Source: Limnohabitans sp. Rim47 (lineage in GTDB: Bacteria; Pseudomonadota; Gammaproteobacteria; Burkholderiales; Burkholderiaceae_C). Taken from it: 64,000 nucleotides of DNA. The first letter of the stretch is position 1. Every line of letters begins with the position of its first letter. The position numbers and the translations under genes were made by a program. The stretch covers positions 62,001-126,000 of the forward strand of contig NZ_FBYA01000002.1 in assembly GCF_001517545.1 (NCBI RefSeq), in the 5' to 3' direction. Below are positions 50,842 through 58,586 of this stretch, piece after piece. The notes beneath the pieces are model-generated. The model saw nothing but the letters and a program-made list of their open reading frames with translations, was not told the DNA's origin and searched no databases.

Positions 50842-51507
50842 ATGGAAACCTCCACCACGCACCACATTGTCGAATCGCTGACCCGCGCCATCGTGGAGCA
50901 CCGCTTGCTGCCCGGCTCCAAGTTGGCAGAGCAAAAGCTGGCCGACCACTTTGGCGTCTCGCGAACTTTGGTCAGACAAGCGTTGTTTCAACTGTCGCAA
51001 AACAGGTTGATCAAGCTCGAACCGGCCCGTGGCGCATTTGTGGCGGCGCCTTCGGTCGAAGAGGCGCAGCAGGTGTTTGCCGTGCGCCGCATGCTCGAAG
51101 CCGAAATGACCCGCGCTTTTGTCCAGCAAGTCACGCCGGAACAAATCGTGGCCCTGAAGGAACACATCAAGCAAGAACGCGAAGCCGTGACACAAGGCGA
51201 CATCACGGGCCGCACCGAGTTGTTGGGCGACTTTCATGTGCGCATGGCCGAGTTGATGCACAACGATGTGCTGGCCCAGGTGCTGGGCGAGCTGATCTCG
51301 CGCTGCGCCTTGATCACATTGATGTACCAGTCACGCAACGAGGCCGAACACTCCACCGACGAACATGCGGCCATCGTGGGCGCACTCGAAGCCCGTAACG
51401 CTGACCTGGCCGTGCGCTTGATGCACGAACACCTGCTGCATGTCGAGGAAAGCCTGACCTTCGACCGCAAAGTACCGACGCACGACATTTCTTTGGCCCT
51501 GGCCTGA
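50842..51507 (+). CDS. GntR-family regulator (FCD), likely purine-catabolism regulator
   Basis: The 221-residue product has the winged helix PGSKLAEQKLADHFGVSRTL with QALFQLSQNRLIKLE, then an FCD domain (VFAVRRMLEAEMTRAF; LLGDFHVRMAELMHNDVLAQ; HAAIVGALEARNADLAVRLM). The ATG at 50842 has a GAG-type site; an in-frame ATG at 50776, close behind the box, would add 22 residues. It heads the run gntR-puuE-uraD/allC-M20 and is divergent from uraH. Urate, allantoin or a ureido acid is a plausible ligand. The TGTATACA palindromes are its proposed sites. Confidence 0.87.
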   Translation: METSTTHHIVESLTRAIVEHRLLPGSKLAEQKLADHFGVSRTLVRQALFQLSQNRLIKLEPARGAFVAAPSVEEAQQVFAVRRMLEAEMTRAFVQQVTPEQIVALKEHIKQEREAVTQGDITGRTELLGDFHVRMAELMHNDVLAQVLGELISRCALITLMYQSRNEAEHSTDEHAAIVGALEARNADLAVRLMHEHLLHVEESLTFDRKVPTHDISLALA

Positions 51508-51522
51508 AACCACAAAACGACC

Positions 51523-52473
51523 ATGAGCACCTACGACTCGACCCTCCCCTACCCACGCGACCTCAAAGGCTATGGCCGCCATGTGCCGCACGCACAATGG
51601 CCGGGCGGCGCACGCGTGGCGGTGCAGTTTGTCTTGAACTACGAAGAAGGCGGTGAAAATTCGGTTCTGCATGGCGATGCGGGCTCTGAGCAGTTTTTGT
51701 CCGAGATGTTCAACCCTGCATCCTTCCCAGAGCGGCACATCAGCATGGAAGGCATTTACGAATACGGCTCGCGGGCGGGCGTGTGGCGCATCCTGCGCGA
51801 GTTCGAAAAACGTGGCCTGCCGCTCACGGTGTTTGGCGTGGCCACTGCATTGCAAAAGCACGACGACGTGACCGCCGCCTTCAAAGAGCTGGGCTACGAC
51901 ATCGCCTGCCACGGCCTCAAGTGGATCCACTACCAGCACATCGACGAAGCCACCGAACGCGCCCACATGGCCGAGGCCATGGCCATTTTGCAAAAACTCA
52001 CAGGCGAGCGGCCACTGGGCTGGTACACCGGGCGCGACAGCCCCAACACACGCCGCTTGGTGGCCGATTTTGGTGGCTTTGAATACGACAGCGACTACTA
52101 CGGCGACGACCTGCCCTTCTGGATGAAAGTGCGCAAAAGCGACGGCAGCGATGCGCCGCAGCTGATCGTGCCCTACACCCTGGACTGCAACGACATGCGC
52201 TTCGCGCTGCCACAGGGTTATTCGCATGCCGATCCCTTCTTTCAATACATGAAAGACACCTTTGACGCGCTTTACGCCGAGGGCGACCCGAACGGCGACA
52301 ACGCGCCCAAGATGATGAGCATCGGCATGCACTGCCGCTTGCTGGGACGCCCCGGACGCATCACCGCACTGCAACGCTTTTTGGACCACATCCAGTCGCA
52401 TGACAAAGTGTGGGTAGCGCGGCGCATCGACATCGCACGGCACTGGAACGCCACACACCCCTACAAGGATTGA
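51523..52473 (+). CDS. puuE: Allantoinase, polysaccharide-deacetylase type
   Basis: The 316-residue cytosolic enzyme opens allantoin to allantoate. It belongs to the metal-independent PuuE family, not to the amidohydrolase allantoinases. Support: LPYPRDLKGYGRHVPHAQWP, VQFVLNYEEGGENSVLHGD, ISMEGIYEYGSRAGVWRILR, DIACHGLKWIHYQ, GWYTGRDSPNTRRLV and SIGMHCRLLGRPGRI. It starts 15 nt after gntR and ends 2 nt before the fusion gene, so the operon is tight. Confidence 0.95.
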   Translation: MSTYDSTLPYPRDLKGYGRHVPHAQWPGGARVAVQFVLNYEEGGENSVLHGDAGSEQFLSEMFNPASFPERHISMEGIYEYGSRAGVWRILREFEKRGLPLTVFGVATALQKHDDVTAAFKELGYDIACHGLKWIHYQHIDEATERAHMAEAMAILQKLTGERPLGWYTGRDSPNTRRLVADFGGFEYDSDYYGDDLPFWMKVRKSDGSDAPQLIVPYTLDCNDMRFALPQGYSHADPFFQYMKDTFDALYAEGDPNGDNAPKMMSIGMHCRLLGRPGRITALQRFLDHIQSHDKVWVARRIDIARHWNATHPYKD

Positions 52474-52475
52474 CC

Positions 52476-54251
52476 ATGCCCATCACGTTGGAACAACTCA
52501 ATAACGCCAGCCGTGAAGAGGCGGCGCAAATGCTCGACGGCCTGTATGAGCACTCGCCCTGGATCGCCGAGCAGGCGCTGAACGAGCGCCCCTTCACATC
52601 GCTGGCGCATCTGAAACACGCCATGTGCGAAGTCTTGACCCACGCTGGGCGCGAGGCGCAACTTGGTCTCATCCGTGCCCACCCGGAACTGGCGGGCAAG
52701 GCCATGGTCAGTAAAACGCTCACGGCAGAATCCACGAACGAACAAACCAAGGCGGGCCTGACCGACTGCACGCCCCAAGAGTTCGCCCAAATCCAACAGC
52801 TCAACGCCGACTACAACGCCAAGTTTGGCTGGCCCTTCATCTTGGCGGTGCGCGGCCCACGGGGCGTGGGTTACAACAAACGGCAGATCATCGACGCGTT
52901 TGAGCGCCGCCTGCACGGCCACCCCGACTTTGAATTGCAAGAGTGCCTGCGCAACATCCACCGCATCGTTGAAATTCGCCTGAACGACAAGTTTGACTTC
53001 GAGCCCACGCTGGGCCATCAGGTATGGGACTGGCAGGAAATGCTTGCGCAACACTCGGACCCCGGCTTTGCCGAGCTGGGCCAACTCACCGTCACTTACT
53101 TGACCGATGCGCACCGGGCGTGTGCCCAGCGCATCACGCAAAACATGCGCGACTGCGGCTTTGACGAGGTACACACCGACGCTGTGGGCAACGTGGTGGG
53201 CCGTTACCACCCCGCCACATCAGGCGGCAAATACCTGTTGACCGGCAGCCACTACGACACCGTGCGCAACGGCGGCAAATATGACGGCCGCTTGGGCATC
53301 TTTGTGCCCATGGCCTGTGTGCAGCAGCTGCACCAGCAGGGGCAACGCCTGCCCTTTGGCATCGAGGTGGTGGCCTTTTCTGAAGAAGAAGGCCAGCGTT
53401 ACAAAGCCACCTTCTTGGGCTCTGGTGCCTTGATCGGTGACTTCAAGCCCGAATGGCTGGCACAACAAGATGCCGACGGCATCACCATGCGCGCGGCCAT
53501 GCAACACGCGGGCCTGTGTGTGGAAGACATTCCCAAAATCCAGCGCGACCCGGCGCAGTACCTGGGCTTTGTCGAAGTGCACATCGAGCAAGGCCCGGTG
53601 CTCAACGAAGTGAACATCCCACTGGGCGTGGTCACCTCCATCAACGGCAGCGAGCGCTACCTGTGCGAGATCCTCGGCACCGCCAGCCACGCAGGCACCA
53701 CCCCCATGGACCGCCGTCGCGATGCGGCCTGCGCCGTGGCCGAACTGGCGCTTTACATGGAGCAACGTGCCGCCCAAGACGGCGACTCTGTGGCCACCAT
53801 CGGCCAGCTGAATGTGCCCAACGGCTCGATCAATGTGGTGCCGGGACGCTGCACCTTCAGCCTGGACATGCGCGCCCCCACCGACGCGCAGCGCGATGCG
53901 CTGGTCGCCGACGTGATGGCCCAACTGCACGCCATCAGCGAGCGTCGCAGCGTGCGCTACAGCGCCGAACGCACCATGAGCGCTGCCGCTGCGCCCAGCG
54001 CCCCCGAGTGGCAAGCCCGCTGGGAACGTGCCGTAAACGCCCTGGGTGTGCCGCTTTTCAAGCTGCCCAGCGGCGCGGGCCACGACGCCATGAAGCTGCA
54101 CGAAGTCATGCCGCAAGCCATGTTGTTTGTGCGTGGCGAAAACGCAGGCATCAGCCACAACCCGCTCGAATCGACCACCAGCTGCGACATGCAGCTGTGC
54201 GTCGACGCTTTCACCCATGTTTTGAACCAACTCTCTCAGGAACTGTCATGA
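52476..54251 (+). CDS. Fusion of OHCU decarboxylase (UraD) and allantoate amidohydrolase
   Basis: The 591-residue bifunctional protein has residues 1 to about 170 as OHCU decarboxylase (HPELAGK with catalytic His69, then STNEQ at 86-90 and the segment FGWPFILAVRG). Residues about 185-591 are an M20-type allantoate amidohydrolase, with GSHYDT at 257-262, Asp270, SEEEGQRY near 302 and a dimer-domain segment SHAGTTPMDRRRDA. It thus carries the step before and the step after allantoinase, whose gene is directly upstream. The linker has no break, and the frame is continuous. The next gene overlaps its stop by 4 nt. Confidence 0.93.
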   Translation: MPITLEQLNNASREEAAQMLDGLYEHSPWIAEQALNERPFTSLAHLKHAMCEVLTHAGREAQLGLIRAHPELAGKAMVSKTLTAESTNEQTKAGLTDCTPQEFAQIQQLNADYNAKFGWPFILAVRGPRGVGYNKRQIIDAFERRLHGHPDFELQECLRNIHRIVEIRLNDKFDFEPTLGHQVWDWQEMLAQHSDPGFAELGQLTVTYLTDAHRACAQRITQNMRDCGFDEVHTDAVGNVVGRYHPATSGGKYLLTGSHYDTVRNGGKYDGRLGIFVPMACVQQLHQQGQRLPFGIEVVAFSEEEGQRYKATFLGSGALIGDFKPEWLAQQDADGITMRAAMQHAGLCVEDIPKIQRDPAQYLGFVEVHIEQGPVLNEVNIPLGVVTSINGSERYLCEILGTASHAGTTPMDRRRDAACAVAELALYMEQRAAQDGDSVATIGQLNVPNGSINVVPGRCTFSLDMRAPTDAQRDALVADVMAQLHAISERRSVRYSAERTMSAAAAPSAPEWQARWERAVNALGVPLFKLPSGAGHDAMKLHEVMPQAMLFVRGENAGISHNPLESTTSCDMQLCVDAFTHVLNQLSQELS

Positions 54252-55513
54252 GCGCCCTCCACGTCAATCACTCACAACAATACGAACAACTCGACACTTG
54301 GATCGACGCGCACTTTGACGAACAGGTGCAGTTTTTGCAGGCGCTGGTGCAGGTGCCCACCGACACCCCGCCCGGCAACAACGCGCCTCATGCCGAGCGC
54401 ACCGCCGAGCTGCTCAAGCCCATGGGCTTTGAGGCCGAAAAACACCCTGTTCCTGCCTCCGAAGTCAAAGCCTATGGGCTGGAGTCGATCACCAACCTGA
54501 TCGTGCGCCGCAAGTATGGCGAGGGCAAAACCATTGCGCTGAACGCCCACGGCGACGTCGTGCCCCCCGGCGAAGGCTGGACTTTCCCACCCTACGGCGG
54601 CGAGATTCACAACGGCGCGATGTATGGCCGCGCCACTGCCGTGAGCAAGTGCGACTTTTCCACCTTCACATTTGCCACGCGGGCACTCGAATCGCTGAAA
54701 GCCCCACTCAAAGGCGGCGTGGAACTGCACTTCACGTACGACGAAGAATTCGGTGGCGAAATGGGTCCCGGTTGGCTGCTGGCCAAGGGCTTAACCCAGC
54801 CTGATTTGATGATCGCCGCAGGCTTCAGCTACCAGGTGGTCACCGCGCACAACGGCTGCCTGCAAATGGAAGTGACGGTGCAAGGCGAGATGGCGCACGC
54901 CGCCATCCCCGACAGCGGCACCGATGCACTGCAGGGCGCGGTGCACATCTTGAACGCACTACACGCACTGAACACCCAGTATTTAAAAGTCACATCCCAG
55001 GTCGAGGGCATCACACACCCCTACCTGAACGTGGGTCAGATCAGTGGCGGCACCAACACCAATGTGGTGCCCGGCAAGGTCGTCTTCAAACTTGACCGCC
55101 GCATGATCCCCGAAGAAAACCCCGCCGAAGTCGAAGCCAGCATCCGCCAAACCATTGCCGATGCGGCCGCCAGCTTCAAGCCCCCACGCGGCGGACAAGA
55201 ACTCAAAGTGGATGTGCGCCGCATGCTGCTGGCCAACGCCATGAAGCCCTTGGCGGGCAACCAGCCCATGGTCGACGCGATCCAAAAGCACGGTGGCGAA
55301 CTCTTTGGCGAAGCCATCCCTGCTGTGGGCACGCCGCTCTACACCGACGTGCGCCTGTATGTGGAGCGCGGCATCCCCGGCGTGATCTATGGCGCAGGCC
55401 CGCGCACCGTGCGCGAGTCCAATGCCAAGCGCTCAGACGAGCATGTGCAGCTGGAGGACCTGCGCCGCGCCACCAAAGTGATTGCGCGGACCTTGCTGGA
55501 TTTGCTGGTCTGA
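54248..55513 (+). CDS. M20-family amidohydrolase/peptidase (ArgE/DapE-like)
   Basis: The 421-residue metalloenzyme has a two-domain M20 fold: VQVPTDTPPGNNAPHAERTA, metal motif NAHGDVVPPGEGW, the glutamates in FTYDEEFGGEMGPGWL, and a lid segment AHAAIPDSGTDALQGAVH. Its start overlaps the fusion gene stop (ATGA). Within an operon making allantoate and ureidoglycolate, it may act on a ureido or N-carbamoyl intermediate; no ureidoglycolate lyase gene is seen in the window. This role is inference. A generic N-acyl amino acid deacylase is the alternative. Confidence 0.82.
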   Translation: MSALHVNHSQQYEQLDTWIDAHFDEQVQFLQALVQVPTDTPPGNNAPHAERTAELLKPMGFEAEKHPVPASEVKAYGLESITNLIVRRKYGEGKTIALNAHGDVVPPGEGWTFPPYGGEIHNGAMYGRATAVSKCDFSTFTFATRALESLKAPLKGGVELHFTYDEEFGGEMGPGWLLAKGLTQPDLMIAAGFSYQVVTAHNGCLQMEVTVQGEMAHAAIPDSGTDALQGAVHILNALHALNTQYLKVTSQVEGITHPYLNVGQISGGTNTNVVPGKVVFKLDRRMIPEENPAEVEASIRQTIADAAASFKPPRGGQELKVDVRRMLLANAMKPLAGNQPMVDAIQKHGGELFGEAIPAVGTPLYTDVRLYVERGIPGVIYGAGPRTVRESNAKRSDEHVQLEDLRRATKVIARTLLDLLV

Positions 55514-55544
55514 TGGGTCTGATGGGTCTGATGGGTCTGATGGC
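55509..55544 (+). repeat. Four tandem copies of TCTGATGGG across a stop codon
   Basis: Units begin at 55509, 55518, 55527 and 55536 (the last ends GGC). The period of 9 keeps the reading frame, and every unit contains an in-frame TGA. Thus the M20 gene ends in the first unit with three further in-frame stops behind it. Confidence 0.9.
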
Positions 55545-55583
55545 CAGCGCTGAAGTCAGCCCAGCTGCGCCACCTGCGCGCCA

Positions 55584-56477
55584 TCAACCACGTTGAAGGT
55601 ACACCTTCACGAAGCTGCTCTTGAGCTTGTCGGCCTGGCCTGACAAGCCATCGCGCTTGTCTGCTTGCGCCATCGCCATCAACGCATCCAGGTGCTGACG
55701 AATGGTCTGAATGTCGGCATCGTTGGCTTGCTCTTCCACTTGTCGAAGTTTGTCGCTGACGGCGGGATAAAGCGCGATGATTTTCTGAACATCTCGGGCT
55801 TGTGCCGCATCAAGTATCTGCTCCATGTTGTCGTGAAAATCGACCAAAGCCACTGACAACAACGAGACGCCATTGCGCTTGAGCATGTCCTGAAACACTG
55901 GGCGCACCTTTTCCAGATCCAAATGGGCTTGCTGCAGATCGCCGCTGCGAACCGCTGGCTCAACGCCGGTCAGCATGGCCTGCACCGACACGAGGTCGGC
56001 GCTCAATTGGGTGTCAGTGCGCAACGCATAGGGGCGGTATTTTGTGTACTTCGACTGAAATGCAAGCCAAGCCGGCATCAAGCGGTCATAGTCGGCGTTG
56101 GCCTTTTCCCGCTCATTCTTGCCCGTCAAGAACAAGGTTTGCTTGTAAAAATGGTTCATGGCGTTGAACTCTTCAAGAAAGAGTTTTCGGCTAAAGGCCG
56201 CACTGCCATAGCTGCCACCGACCAGCAAGGCCAGCAAAGCGGCCCATCCCAAGGCTTTCCACGCCATGCCCAACTCACCCGCCGAACGGCTTGCGGTGCT
56301 TACGCCCAATACCCGGTACAACGGACAAAACTGAACCAACGCCGTCCCGACCAGAATCGCCGCCCCGGCATAAACCGGCCATTGAGCGGCCGACATCGAC
56401 CAGAAATAAGCCCATTGAACCAAACCAATGGCCAATGCCAGACGCAGCCAGCGATCGATCGGATGGATATTTTTCAT
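55584..56477 (-). CDS. DUF2892-type inner-membrane protein with a helical C-terminal domain
   Basis: The 297-residue product starts MKNIHPIDRWLRLALAIGLV, with two hydrophobic hairpin helices and FCPLYRVLGVSTA, the YgaP-like DUF2892 pattern. A third helix follows near residue 75, then about 200 mostly helical, charged residues with no membrane segments. The C-terminal domain is not recognised; it may be an extracytoplasmic four-helix-type sensor. The ATG at 56477 has AAGG upstream. It is convergent with the allantoate operon and has no evident purine link. Confidence 0.7.
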   Translation of the reverse strand: MKNIHPIDRWLRLALAIGLVQWAYFWSMSAAQWPVYAGAAILVGTALVQFCPLYRVLGVSTASRSAGELGMAWKALGWAALLALLVGGSYGSAAFSRKLFLEEFNAMNHFYKQTLFLTGKNEREKANADYDRLMPAWLAFQSKYTKYRPYALRTDTQLSADLVSVQAMLTGVEPAVRSGDLQQAHLDLEKVRPVFQDMLKRNGVSLLSVALVDFHDNMEQILDAAQARDVQKIIALYPAVSDKLRQVEEQANDADIQTIRQHLDALMAMAQADKRDGLSGQADKLKSSFVKVYLQRG

Positions 56478-56636
56478 GTCAAAACCTTGTGTGAAGACCC
56501 TCGAAAGGTTTTCGACGGTGACGGGTTCAAGTATCTGACCCAATGCCCTGGTTGAATTTGATCTTGATCATTAGGAGAACGACTGCGAGGTGTTTTAGAG
56601 CACCTGGGTAATCCCTGAGGTCAGTCTTGGATTTTT

Positions 56637-56644
56637 TGTATACA
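56637..56644. promoter_or_regulatory. TGTATACA box upstream of the NCS2 permease
   Basis: The context is TTTT-TGTATACA-GTTT, 75 nt before the permease start. It is the third copy of the box found before puuD and between uraH and gntR, and links uptake to the same regulator. The remainder of the 241-nt gap shows no gene. Confidence 0.7.
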
Positions 56645-56718
56645 GTTTGAAACACAAAGAGGCACACATTTAGCCTGTTTGCAATTTTCCCTCTGTTTAC
56701 TTTTCAGGAGACACCTCC

Positions 56719-58206
56719 ATGAGTTCAACCATCCACCCCGTGGACGAGCATTTGCCCAATGGCAAGCTCGCCGCTTTGGGCCTGCAACATGTGCTGGTGA
56801 TGTACGCCGGTGCCGTGGCCGTGCCCCTGATCGTGGGCCGCGCCCTCAAACTGAGCCCGCAAGACGTGGCCTACCTGATTTCGGCTGACCTGTTTTGCTG
56901 CGGCTTGGTCACCCTGATCCAATCGCTGGGGGCCACACAGTGGTTTGGCATTCGCCTGCCCGTGATGATGGGCGTGACGTTCGCGTCTGTGGCACCCATG
57001 GTGGCCATGGCCAACGCCAACCCGGGCGAGCTGGGGGCACAGCTGATCTTCGGCTCCATCATTGGGGCGGGCATCATCTCGATCCTGATCGCGCCGCTGG
57101 TGAGCCGCTTGTTGCGCTTCTTCCCGCCTGTGGTCACCGGCACCATCATTGCCGTGATCGGCATCAGCTTGATGCGCATCGGCATCAACTGGATTTTTGG
57201 CAACCCCTTTGGCCCCACTGCGCCCAGCATCGTGACGCCCGAGCACAAAGCTTGGCTGGATGCCGCCACCGCGGCGGCTGGCGCACCGGGCTCCACATTG
57301 CCCGCCATTCCCAAAGACCTGGCGCTCTTGCCCAAGATGCCTAACCCCAAATACGCCGACCTGACTGGCGTGGGTATTGCGGCTTTGGTGCTGGTCTCCA
57401 TCATGTTGATCGCACGCTATGCCAAAGGCTTTTTGGCCAACATCTCGGTGCTCTTGGGCATCGTGATCGGCGGCGTAGTGGCCACAGCCATGGGCCTGAT
57501 GAACTTCGACAAAGTCGGCAAAGCCGCCTGGTTTGATGTCATCACACCGTTTCACTTCGGCATGCCGGTGTTTGAGCCGGTGCTGATCCTGACCATGACA
57601 TTGGTCATGATTGTGGTGATGATCGAGTCGACCGGCATGTTTTTGGCCTTGGGCGAAATGACCGACAAAAAGGTCGACCAAGCCGCGCTCACACGCGGTC
57701 TTCGCACCGACGGCCTGGGCACGCTGATCGGCGGCATTTTCAACACTTTCCCCTACACCAGCTTCTCGCAAAACGTGGGCTTGGTGGCGGTGACGGGCGT
57801 GAAAAGCCGCTTTGTGTGCGTGGCCGGTGGTTTGATTCTGGTGGCTTTGGGCCTCTTGCCCAAGATGGCTGCACTGATCGAATCACTGCCCACCGTGGTG
57901 CTGGGCGGCGCGGGTCTGGTGATGTTCGGCATGGTGGCGGCCACTGGCATCCGCATCCTGGGCAATGTGGACTTCAAGAACAACCGCTTCAACGCGATGA
58001 TCGTGGCGATTTCGATCGGCATCGGCATGATCCCGCTGATCGCGCCCAACTTCAAACAGTGGATGCCGCATGGCCTGCACCCGCTGATCGAGTCGGGCAT
58101 CTTGCTGGCGTCCCTCAGCGCAGTGGCTTTGAACCTGTTCTTCAATGGCGCCAGCGGTGACAACCGCGACGCGATCGAGGCCGCCAAGCAGGCCGAGGCG
58201 CACTGA
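56719..58206 (+). CDS. NCS2 purine permease (uracil-xanthine/urate type)
   Basis: The 495-residue inner-membrane symporter has about fourteen helices of the nucleobase-cation-symporter-2 family. It contains GLQHVLVMYAGAVAVPLIVG near the start, FGIRLPVMMGVTFASVAPM, the helix with MIVVMIESTGMFLALGEM, and the NCS2 signature SQNVGLVAVTGVKSRF. This branch takes up xanthine or urate with protons. The ribosome site CAGGAG is strong. Pathway context favours xanthine or urate; the exact purine cannot be fixed from sequence here. A TGTATACA box lies upstream. Confidence 0.93.
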   Translation: MSSTIHPVDEHLPNGKLAALGLQHVLVMYAGAVAVPLIVGRALKLSPQDVAYLISADLFCCGLVTLIQSLGATQWFGIRLPVMMGVTFASVAPMVAMANANPGELGAQLIFGSIIGAGIISILIAPLVSRLLRFFPPVVTGTIIAVIGISLMRIGINWIFGNPFGPTAPSIVTPEHKAWLDAATAAAGAPGSTLPAIPKDLALLPKMPNPKYADLTGVGIAALVLVSIMLIARYAKGFLANISVLLGIVIGGVVATAMGLMNFDKVGKAAWFDVITPFHFGMPVFEPVLILTMTLVMIVVMIESTGMFLALGEMTDKKVDQAALTRGLRTDGLGTLIGGIFNTFPYTSFSQNVGLVAVTGVKSRFVCVAGGLILVALGLLPKMAALIESLPTVVLGGAGLVMFGMVAATGIRILGNVDFKNNRFNAMIVAISIGIGMIPLIAPNFKQWMPHGLHPLIESGILLASLSAVALNLFFNGASGDNRDAIEAAKQAEAH

Positions 58207-58224
58207 ACCAAGGCAAAAGAAGAC

Positions 58225-58412
58225 ATGGATACCCGGTCAAGCCGGGCATGACAACACACTGGTCACCCTGACTGAATCGGGGGTCCATGATTTCGGCCTC
58301 TGTCACCCCCGACTGGATCGGGGGTCAATGATTTCGGCCTCTGTCACCCCCGACTGGATCGGGGGTCCATGATTGCGGCCTCTGTCACCCCCGACTGGAT
58401 CGGGGGTCCATG
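58225..58412. repeat. Palindromic repeats including three tandem 41-bp units
   Basis: A copy ATGGATACCCGG-TCAAG-CCGGGCATGACA lies at 58225-58251 and an inverted degenerate copy follows at about 58261-58290. Three tandem 41-bp units then begin at 58295, 58336 and 58377, each with GTCACCCCCGA-N5-TCGGGGGTC. The array occupies half of the 380-nt gap between the NCS2 permease and the ABC binding protein gene; the other half holds the sigma-54-type promoter region. Confidence 0.88.
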
Positions 58413-58444
58413 ACGTTGATGAGCGTGTGAGCGCATACGCCAAT

Positions 58445-58475
58445 TTGGTGCACCAACCCAGCCAAGTTGCACCAA
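58445..58475. promoter_or_regulatory. Possible enhancer site: TTGGTGCACCAA plus TTGCACCAA
   Basis: A perfect 12-bp palindrome at 58445-58456 is followed by a direct repeat of its half, TGCACCAA, at 58468-58475 (19-nt offset). It lies about 60-90 nt upstream of the sigma-54-type -24 element, the usual distance for an enhancer-binding protein. Half-sites resemble those of NtrC, but the spacing is not the canonical NtrC arrangement. Confidence 0.5.
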
Positions 58476-58532
58476 AAATGAGAATTTCTAGGGGATGGAC
58501 CTGACATGGGCCGTCAGACCCATGGTCGATAA

Positions 58533-58547
58533 TGGCACCGATTTTGC
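58533..58547 (+). promoter_or_regulatory. Sigma-54-type promoter (TGGCAC-N5-TTGC)
   Basis: TGGCAC at 58533-58538 and TTGC at 58544-58547 have the exact GG-N10-GC spacing of -24/-12 promoters. Transcription would begin near 58559, 28 nt before the binding protein start. This predicts RpoN dependence and fits a nitrogen-source importer. Confidence 0.75.
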
Positions 58548-58586
58548 TAGACAAGATTCACCGTTTATTTGACCCTGGAGCACCTC

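Noticed and set aside
58445..58475. Canonical NtrC site
   Set aside because: Half-sites TGCACC and GGTGCA are present, but the order and 17-bp spacing of a true NtrC palindrome are not met. Kept only as a possible enhancer site.
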